Both the position numbers and the translations under genes were made by a program. From DASUPK01 sp033856335 (GTDB lineage Bacteria; Actinomycetota; Thermoleophilia; Solirubrobacterales; 70-9): a stretch of 5,169 nt of DNA. Positions 1 through 4,141 of this stretch are shown piece after piece; position 1 is the stretch's first letter; every line of letters starts with the position of its first letter. Location: the NCBI GenBank assembly GCA_033856335.1, contig JAWVFG010000090.1, positions 1 to 5,169 on the forward strand, given 5' to 3'. Under the pieces are notes generated by a model. That model worked only from the letters and a program-made list of their open reading frames with translations. It was not told the DNA's origin and did not search any database.

Positions 1-87
1 GAATCCCCAGCCGCCAGCGGGAGCAGACGTCGCGGCAGTAGGGGCGGCAGGCGACGCTCTCGCGCCGGCGGCGGCAGCAACGACTAG
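1..87 (+). CDS. C-terminal tail of a probable ribonuclease E/G (partial)
   Basis: Only the last 28 codons are present, read in the frame that begins at base 1 and ends at TAG 85-87. The peptide is dominated by Arg, Gly and Ser (it includes RRRGSRGGRRRSR) and has no hydrophobic core, so it looks like a disordered basic RNA-binding tail. Rne/Rng-family endoribonucleases of Actinobacteria often end this way, and their gene commonly lies just upstream of rplU-rpmA-obg, which is why I favour this identity. The stop is 65 nt before rplU. No catalytic or S1 domain is visible, so the name rests on tail composition and synteny only. Frame 2 is also open here, but it runs on into rplU. A different protein with an RG-rich end remains possible. 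Confidence 0.5.
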   Translation, partial: ESPAASGSRRRGSRGGRRRSRAGGGSND

Positions 88-106
88 CGAACAGAGACCA
101 CCATCA

Positions 107-129
107 ACGGCGGCAACAAACACCGCCGT
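107..129 (+). promoter_or_regulatory. Stem-loop in the rplU leader
   Basis: ACGGCGG (107-113) and CCGCCGT (123-129) are perfect reverse complements, separated by the 9-nt loop CAACAAACA. The hairpin lies between the upstream stop codon and the rplU SD, 23 nt before the ATG. No T-run follows, so a classical intrinsic terminator is unlikely. It could be an mRNA-processing or stability element, or part of an L21 autoregulatory leader. L21 leaders are known in Firmicutes, but I cannot assign this hairpin to that family. Confidence 0.4.
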
Positions 130-135
130 CGAATC

Positions 136-141
136 AGGAAG
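136..141 (+). promoter_or_regulatory. Ribosome binding site of rplU
   Basis: AGGAAG lies 11 nt before the rplU ATG at 153 in an otherwise SD-free, T-poor leader. It supports that ATG and contrasts with the SD-less starts of the C26 gene, obg and proB. Confidence 0.55.
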
Positions 142-152
142 ATCAGACAGAC

Positions 153-566
153 ATGTCCAGCTACGCAGTGATCGAGACAGGCGGCAAGCAGTACCGCGTC
201 GAGAAGGGCTCGACCCTCCTCGTCGATCGCCTGTCCGCCAAGGAGGGCGACAAGGTGGACCTGCGCGCCGTCGCTTTCCGTGACAAGGAGATGGTGCTAG
301 GCGAGGACCTCGAGAAGGTCAAGGTCGAGGCCAAGGTGGCCGGTCACGAGCGCGGTCCCAAGATCCGCATCTTCAAGTACCGGCCGAAGAAGGGCTACCG
401 GAAGCGCGCCGGGCACCGCTCTGAGCTGACGCGCCTCGAGGTCACCGAGGTCAAGATGCTTCAACGACGACCGGCCGGCACCAAATCGCCTGCCACAAAA
501 ACCGCCGACGGATCTACAGCCGCCGCATCTACCGCGCAGAAGGAGACGACGACCGATGGCTCATAA
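153..566 (+). CDS. rplU: 50S ribosomal protein L21, with C-terminal extension
   Basis: L21 is a primary 23S rRNA-binding protein of the large ribosomal subunit. The N-terminus is diagnostic (YAVIETGGKQYRV, residues 4-16), as is the basic block KIRIFKYRPKKGYRKRAGHR (70-89) followed by ELTRLEVTEV (91-100). The start is supported by AGGAAG at 136-141. The protein is 137 residues where the family usually has about 103. Residues 103-137 are an added low-complexity Thr/Ala/Ser/Lys tail with no recognisable domain. By my count 15 of these 35 codons end in A or T, against 9 of the first 102, so the tail has unusual codon usage. The rpmA SD and first codons lie within the tail's coding sequence, and the two genes overlap by 11 nt, which suggests coupled translation. 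The identity is certain; any function of the tail is unknown. Confidence 0.97.
   Translation: MSSYAVIETGGKQYRVEKGSTLLVDRLSAKEGDKVDLRAVAFRDKEMVLGEDLEKVKVEAKVAGHERGPKIRIFKYRPKKGYRKRAGHRSELTRLEVTEVKMLQRRPAGTKSPATKTADGSTAAASTAQKETTTDGS
541..545 (+). promoter_or_regulatory. Ribosome binding site of rpmA, inside rplU
   Basis: AGGAG (within AGAAGGAGA, 538-546) is 10 nt before the rpmA ATG at 556 and lies inside the last codons of rplU. It fixes the rpmA start at the MAHKKG methionine. Confidence 0.6.
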
Positions 567-810
567 GAAGGGGCTTGGATCGAGCCGCAACGGCCGCGAC
601 TCCAACCCGAAGATGCTCGGAGTCAAGGTCTTCGCCGGCCAGGTCGTGAACGGCGGCGAGATCATCGTCCGCCAACGCGGCACGCGCTTCCGCCCCGGTG
701 ACGGCGTGGGGATCGGCCGAGATCACTCGATCTTCGCCACGCGCCCGGGCGTCGTTCAGTTCAAAACCGGCCGGCGCGGCCGCACGATCTCTGTCGTCGA
801 GGGCGAGTAG
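556..810 (+). CDS. rpmA: 50S ribosomal protein L27
   Basis: L27 is a small large-subunit protein whose N-terminal strand reaches the peptidyl-transferase centre. The 84-residue product matches the family length. It has the typical MAHKKG start, SSRNGRDSNPKMLGVKVF (residues 9-26), GQVVNGGEIIVRQRGTRFRPG (28-48) and VGIGRDHSIFA (51-61). It begins directly with MAHKKG and lacks the longer N-terminal peptide that Firmicutes cleave with the Prp protease, so no such processing is expected. The usual GGGS after MAHKK is GLGSS here. The start ATG lies 11 nt inside the end of rplU, and its fourth codon overlaps the rplU stop TAA. The strong SD at 541-545 sits in rplU. rplU and rpmA are almost certainly co-transcribed and translationally coupled. 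Confidence 0.97.
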   Translation: MAHKKGLGSSRNGRDSNPKMLGVKVFAGQVVNGGEIIVRQRGTRFRPGDGVGIGRDHSIFATRPGVVQFKTGRRGRTISVVEGE

Positions 811-824
811 GTGTTCATGGACCT

Positions 825-847
825 GCTGTCCGGCAGCTTTGGACAGC
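825..847 (+). terminator. Candidate stem-loop terminator after rpmA
   Basis: GCTGTCC (825-831) pairs perfectly with GGACAGC (841-847) across a 9-nt loop, starting 14 nt after the rpmA stop. No T-run follows, so it would be a U-less terminator of the kind proposed for high-GC actinobacteria, or an mRNA 3'-end protector. Its position between rpmA and a separately promoted gene is the main support. Confidence 0.35.
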
Positions 848-853
848 CGGTAT

Positions 854-869
854 GTAGTCGCGGTAGTCG
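854..869 (+). repeat. Tandem GTAGTCG direct repeat upstream of the C26 gene
   Basis: GTAGTCG occurs at 854-860 and again at 863-869, a 9-bp period. If transcription starts at 890, the repeat spans about -36 to -21, where a -35 box is expected but no TTGACA-like hexamer is visible. It could be an activator or repressor half-site pair, or chance. Confidence 0.35.
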
Positions 870-877
870 TCTATCCG

Positions 878-883
878 TAGCTT
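878..883 (+). promoter_or_regulatory. Probable -10 box giving a leaderless C26 mRNA
   Basis: TAGCTT fits TAnnnT and is followed by exactly 6 nt (GAGCGC) before the ATG at 890, which would place the transcription start on the A of the start codon. There is no SD before this ATG. This is the standard layout of leaderless actinobacterial genes. No good -35 hexamer is visible. Confidence 0.5.
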
Positions 884-889
884 GAGCGC

Positions 890-1657
890 ATGGCACGCCC
901 GCTGATCGGAGTCACAACGTCGGAAGTGCGCGTGGCCGAGGAGGTTCACCGTGCCGCGGAGGGCGAGCCGCCGCGCCCGGAGATGGCTCTCGGGCTGACC
1001 TATCTGAAGGCGATCGAGCGCGCCGGCGGCATACCCGTGGCCATCCCGCCCCTTGGGCCGGAGGCGATCACGCCGCTGATCGAGAGGCTCAGCGGCCTCT
1101 GCCTCTCCGGCGGCCCGGACATCCATCCATCCGCCTACGGCGCTGACCCTCACCCGGCGCTGGGACCGACCTGGCGCGAGCTCGACCTGGCCGAGATCGC
1201 GCTGACCCGCGCCGCGGATCGGCGCGGCCTGCCGATCCTCGCGATCTGCCGCGGCGCGCAGGCGCTCAACGTCGCCCGCCGGGGAACGCTCTTCCAGCAT
1301 CTGCCGGAGAGCGGGGGAGACGTGGACCACCGCCCCGGCGATTACGGGCCTGAGGTCGCCCACTCCGTTGAGATCGAGCGCGACAGCCTGCTCGCGGAGG
1401 CGATGGGCGCGACGAAGCTGGACGTGCCGTCCTACCACCACCAGGCGGCGGATGAGCTCGGTCGCGAGCTGCGCGCCGTGGCCTGGTCGCCCGATGGGGT
1501 CGTGGAGGGGATCGAGGCGGTCAACCGCGCGTTCGTGATCGGCGTGCAATGGCATGCCGAGGGGGACGCTCCTGAGAACGGGCGCCTCTTCCGGAGCTTC
1601 GTCAAGGCGGCGAACCGCCATGACTCCCGGACTGAGCAAGAACCCGCTCTCGCCTAG
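890..1657 (+). CDS. Peptidase C26 / gamma-glutamyl-GABA hydrolase-like protein
   Basis: This is a 255-residue, probably cytosolic, class-I glutamine-amidotransferase-fold hydrolase of the PuuD/peptidase C26 type, which cleaves gamma-glutamyl amide bonds. Seen in order: RPLIGVTT (residues 3-10), AIERAGGIPVAIPP (41-54), LSGGPDIHPSAYG (72-84), the nucleophile elbow AICRGAQALNV (118-128) with Cys120, GTLFQHL (132-138), SYHHQA (181-186), and GVQWHAE (218-224) supplying His222 and Glu224. The catalytic triad is therefore intact. The usual Gly before GTL is Arg131, and GVQWHPE is GVQWHAE. The final ~14 residues are a polar tail. Start: ATG 890 has no SD but carries a leaderless-type -10 box. The gene sits between rpmA and obg, which are normally adjacent, so it is an insertion in a conserved cluster. 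The substrate cannot be told from sequence; gamma-glutamyl-GABA, another gamma-glutamyl amide or a peptide are all possible. Confidence 0.88.
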   Translation: MARPLIGVTTSEVRVAEEVHRAAEGEPPRPEMALGLTYLKAIERAGGIPVAIPPLGPEAITPLIERLSGLCLSGGPDIHPSAYGADPHPALGPTWRELDLAEIALTRAADRRGLPILAICRGAQALNVARRGTLFQHLPESGGDVDHRPGDYGPEVAHSVEIERDSLLAEAMGATKLDVPSYHHQAADELGRELRAVAWSPDGVVEGIEAVNRAFVIGVQWHAEGDAPENGRLFRSFVKAANRHDSRTEQEPALA

Positions 1658-1699
1658 ACCGCCGGCACGAGCTAGCCCGCCCGAGCGAGGTCGAGTCCC

Positions 1700-1705
1700 T
1701 ACCTT
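1700..1705 (+). promoter_or_regulatory. Probable -10 box giving a leaderless obg mRNA
   Basis: TACCTT fits TAnnnT and is followed by exactly 6 nt (CGCGGG) before the GTG at 1712, the same geometry as the box at 878-883. No SD stands before the GTG; the nearest GAGG is about 20 nt away. This supports GTG 1712 as the start and a separate obg promoter. Confidence 0.5.
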
Positions 1706-1711
1706 CGCGGG

Positions 1712-2998
1712 GTGCTCTTCGACCGAGCGAAGATCTATATCGAGGCCGGCCGCGGCGGCGACGGCGTGGTCAGCTTCCGCCGTGAGGCGCACGTGCCGCG
1801 CGGCGGGCCCGACGGCGGGGATGGCGGCCGCGGCGGTGACGTTGTGCTCGTCTGTGACGCCCAGCGCCGGGATCTCGCATCGCTCGGGCGAAGCAGAAAC
1901 TTCCGGGCCGGCCGCGGCGAGCATGGCAAGGGCAAGCGGCAGCATGGCGAGAGCGGCGAGGTCCGCGTGATCGCCGTCCCGCCGGGGACGGTCGTGCACG
2001 CGCTCGACGGGTCCGAGACCGAGTTGCTGGCCGATGGGCAGCGGCTGGTGATCGCGCGCGGCGGGTCCGGCGGTCACGGCAACAAGCGCTTCGCGACCTC
2101 GACCCGCCAGGCCCCTCGCTTCGCGGAGCGCGGCCTGGAGGGGGAGTCCGGGGAGGTCGAGCTGCGGCTCAAGCTGCTCGCCGACGTCGGACTGATCGGT
2201 CTGCCCAACGCCGGCAAGTCCTCACTGCTGGCTCGGCTGACGAGAGCCGACCCGAAGATCGCGGGCTACCCATTCACCACCGTCGAGCCGAACCTGGGGA
2301 CGATCGAGCTGGAGGATCGGCAGCTGGTGCTGGCGGACATCCCGGGGCTGATCGAGGGGGCGGCTGAGGGAGCCGGCCTCGGGCACGAGTTCCTCGCTCA
2401 CCTCGAGCGCTGCCGGCTCCTCGTCCATCTGGTCGAGGTGGCGCCGTCCGAGGGCGAGCCCGAGTCGAGCTACGAGACCGTGCGGGGCGAGCTCGCCGGA
2501 TATGGCGCCGGGCTCGACCGGCTGCCGGAGGTCATCGCGTTGTCCAAGGTGGATTTGGTTCCCGAGGACGAGGCGGAGCGCGCTGTCGCCGAGTGGCGTG
2601 AGCGACACGGCTCCCACGCGGTCGAGGTGCTCGGCATCTCCTCCGCGACCGGGGCGGGTCTCGATCAGCTCACCCAGGCGATCTTCTCCGCGCTCCCCGA
2701 GGATGTGGCCGCCGTCGCAGCAAGCCCCGGCGACTTCGACGCAGAGCATCGCGTCTACCGCCCGGGTGAGGAGGAGGGCTTTGACGTCGTTCAGGAGGGT
2801 GACGGCCGCTTCCGGGTTGCTGGGCGCGGGATCGAGCTGCTCGTCGCGCGCCATGACCTCGCCAACACGGAGGCGCTCGACTATCTGGAGGGCCGCCTGC
2901 GCGAGATCGGGGTGATCGCGGCGCTTCAGCGGGCCGGGTTCGAGCCCGGGGACGACGTCGTGGTCGGGGACCTGGAGTTCGAGCTGGACCCGCGATAA
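1712..2998 (+). CDS. obg: Obg/CgtA-family ribosome-assembly GTPase
   Basis: Obg is an essential GTPase that binds the 50S particle and links ribosome maturation to growth and (p)ppGpp state. The 428-residue product has three domains. The first is a glycine-rich Obg fold (about 1-157; KIYIEAGRGGDGVVSFRRE, GGPDGGDGGRGGDV). The second is a G domain (about 158-328) with G1 GLPNAGKSS (163-171), switch YPFTT (186-190), G3 DIPG (209-212), G4 SKVD (278-281) and G5 SSATG (310-314). The third is a C-terminal OCT domain of actinobacterial type (about 348-425; ANTEALDYLEGRL, RAGFEPGDDVVVG). The G4 motif has Ser where NKxD is usual. Start: GTG 1712 gives MLFDRAKIYIEAG, aligning with the typical MFxDxAKIxVxAG. 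There is no SD; a TAnnnT box lies 6 nt before it. proB follows after 10 nt. The gene looks full length and intact. Confidence 0.97.
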   Translation: MLFDRAKIYIEAGRGGDGVVSFRREAHVPRGGPDGGDGGRGGDVVLVCDAQRRDLASLGRSRNFRAGRGEHGKGKRQHGESGEVRVIAVPPGTVVHALDGSETELLADGQRLVIARGGSGGHGNKRFATSTRQAPRFAERGLEGESGEVELRLKLLADVGLIGLPNAGKSSLLARLTRADPKIAGYPFTTVEPNLGTIELEDRQLVLADIPGLIEGAAEGAGLGHEFLAHLERCRLLVHLVEVAPSEGEPESSYETVRGELAGYGAGLDRLPEVIALSKVDLVPEDEAERAVAEWRERHGSHAVEVLGISSATGAGLDQLTQAIFSALPEDVAAVAASPGDFDAEHRVYRPGEEEGFDVVQEGDGRFRVAGRGIELLVARHDLANTEALDYLEGRLREIGVIAALQRAGFEPGDDVVVGDLEFELDPR

Positions 2999-2999
2999 T
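2994..2999 (+). promoter_or_regulatory. Possible -10 box overlapping the obg stop, for proB
   Basis: GATAAT matches TATAAT at 5 of 6 positions and contains the obg stop TAA (2996-2998). It is 9 nt before the proB ATG, which has no SD. Transcription would begin about 3 nt before the ATG. No -35 is evident, and co-transcription with obg is equally possible, so this is tentative. Confidence 0.3.
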
Positions 3000-3008
3000 C
3001 GCCGCGCC

Positions 3009-4097
3009 ATGACCGTGGTCGCGAAACTCGGTTCATCCATCGTCGCTGGGGAGGAGGGTGCGCTCCGGACCGACGTGCTCGACCGCGTCTGCGCACAGGT
3101 TGCGGAGCTCCACGCCGAGGGCGAGAACGTCGTCATGGTCACCTCCGGCGCGATCGCCCGCGGGATGCGGGTCCTCGAGCTGTCGCGGCGGCCCTCGGCG
3201 ATCGACGAGCTTCAGGCGGCCTCGGCCGTAGGGCAGGGGAGCCTGTTCCGGGCCTACGAGCAGCGCCTTGCGTCGGTTGAGGTGCGCGCCGCCCAGGTGC
3301 TGCTCACCGCCTCGGATCTTCAGCTTCGGACCCACTACCTGAACGCGCGCCAGACGCTCAGCAGGCTGCTCGACTGGCGGGTCGTCCCGGTGGTGAACGA
3401 GAACGACACCACGGCCACCGACGAGATCACCTTCGGGGACAACGACTTCCTGGCGGCACAGGTGGCGATCATGCTCGAGGCGCGGCTGCTCGTGCTGCTC
3501 ACCGACCAGAGCGGGCTCTACACCAAGGATCCCCGGCGCCACGATGATGCCGAGCTGGTCGGTGAGGTGACGGACGAGAGCCATCTCGCCGGATACGAGA
3601 TCGGCGAGCACACCTCGCCCTTCGGCCTGGGCGGGATGCGCAGCAAGGTCGCCGCGGCGGGGATGGCGGGTGCCTCGGGCATCGGCGCGGTGATCTGCGA
3701 CGGGACCGCCGACGGGACGCTGCTCACGGCGGCCCGCGGCGAACCCACCGGCACGCGCTTCACCCCGCATCCCGAGCGGACGTCGAGCTTCAAGCTCTGG
3801 CTCCGCTACGCGAAGCCGAGCCACGGCACGCTGCGCGTGGACGACGGCGCCGCCCGAGTCCTTCGCGAGAGGGGCAGCAGCCTGCTGCCGGTGGGGATCA
3901 CGGAGGTTGAGGGAGAGTTCGACGCAGGCGATGCCGTCGATGTCATCTCCGACGGCAAGCCGATCGGCAAGGGCATCGTCAACTACTCCGCCGGCGAGCT
4001 GCGCCAGATCAAGGGCCTCCGCACCGAGAAGGTCCGCGAGCTCCTGCCGCACGCCTCCGAGGAAGCGGTGCACCGCGACTACTTCGTGCTGACGTAG
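3009..4097 (+). CDS. proB: Glutamate 5-kinase (ProB) with PUA domain
   Basis: ProB phosphorylates L-glutamate with ATP to gamma-glutamyl phosphate. This is the first, usually proline-inhibited, step of proline synthesis in the cytosol. The 362-residue protein has the amino-acid-kinase domain (about 1-245): VVAKLGSS (3-10), VTSGAIARG (44-52), ASAVGQGSL (71-79), ARQTL (113-117), VVPVVNENDTT (125-135), FGDNDFLAAQVA (142-153), LLTDQSGLYTKDPR (163-176) and GLGGMRSKVAAA (206-217). A PUA domain follows (about 270-355; GTLRVDDGAARVL, GKGIVNYSAGELRQIKG). Length and order match E. coli ProB (367). The usual GTGGM near 206-210 is GLGGM. Start: ATG 3009 gives MTVVAKLGSS with no SD; it is 10 nt after the obg stop. 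proA, which encodes the next enzyme, does not follow; a flavoprotein gene does. The identity is secure. Confidence 0.96.
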   Translation: MTVVAKLGSSIVAGEEGALRTDVLDRVCAQVAELHAEGENVVMVTSGAIARGMRVLELSRRPSAIDELQAASAVGQGSLFRAYEQRLASVEVRAAQVLLTASDLQLRTHYLNARQTLSRLLDWRVVPVVNENDTTATDEITFGDNDFLAAQVAIMLEARLLVLLTDQSGLYTKDPRRHDDAELVGEVTDESHLAGYEIGEHTSPFGLGGMRSKVAAAGMAGASGIGAVICDGTADGTLLTAARGEPTGTRFTPHPERTSSFKLWLRYAKPSHGTLRVDDGAARVLRERGSSLLPVGITEVEGEFDAGDAVDVISDGKPIGKGIVNYSAGELRQIKGLRTEKVRELLPHASEEAVHRDYFVLT

Positions 4098-4098
4098 C

Positions 4099-4118
4099 GA
4101 CTGGCCAGCCGGCCAGTC
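4099..4118 (+). promoter_or_regulatory. Perfect inverted repeat after proB: operator or terminator
   Basis: GACTGGCC (4099-4106) and GGCCAGTC (4111-4118) are perfect reverse complements around the 4-nt loop AGCC. The repeat starts 2 nt after the proB stop. No T-run follows, so it is a poor intrinsic terminator. It lies about -40 to -21 from the transcription start predicted by the TAGAGT box, where a repressor operator would sit. An overlapping alternative stem, GCCGG (4108-4112) with CCGGC (4118-4122), cannot form at the same time. Confidence 0.45.
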
Positions 4119-4126
4119 CGGCGTAC

Positions 4127-4132
4127 TAGAGT
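4127..4132 (+). promoter_or_regulatory. Possible -10 box of the flavoprotein gene
   Basis: TAGAGT fits TAnnnT. The expected transcription start is near 4139, which allows either an almost leaderless start at ATG 4142 or a ~30-nt leader to GTG 4169. The inverted repeat at 4099-4118 occupies the -35 region, and no TTGACA-like element is visible. Confidence 0.35.
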
Positions 4133-4141
4133 CCCCTGTCG

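Noticed and set aside
2..283. Open frame 2 running from the window start into rplU
   Set aside because: It would overlap the unmistakable rplU out of frame for over 100 nt. The frame ending at 85-87 gives an RG-rich tail and a sensible gene boundary.
698..880. Short plus-strand frame across the rpmA-C26 gap
   Set aside because: Most of it overlaps rpmA out of frame, and the sequence shows no protein-like pattern; the gap is better explained by regulatory elements.
1658..1711. A terminator or small RNA between the C26 gene and obg
   Set aside because: The 54-nt gap contains only a 6-bp GCTAGC palindrome and the TAnnnT box; no stable hairpin is seen.
1554..1970. Plus-strand 138-residue frame spanning the C26-obg junction, which could be read as an overlapping small gene
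   Set aside because: It is out of frame with two genes, is Arg/Ser/Ala/Pro-rich, and has no start signal or recognisable domain.
815..2077. 420-residue open frame on the minus strand opposite the C26 gene and obg
   Set aside because: It is antisense to two well-identified genes, is rich in Arg/Ala/Pro/His as expected for a GC-biased shadow frame, and matches no family I recognise.
2222..3142. 306-residue minus-strand frame opposite obg
   Set aside because: It lies wholly opposite the obg G and OCT domains and the start of proB, has shadow-like composition and no motif.
4099..4118. Rho-independent terminator call for the inverted repeat after proB
   Set aside because: No T-run follows the stem, and a possible promoter does, so I list it as operator or terminator rather than as a confident terminator.
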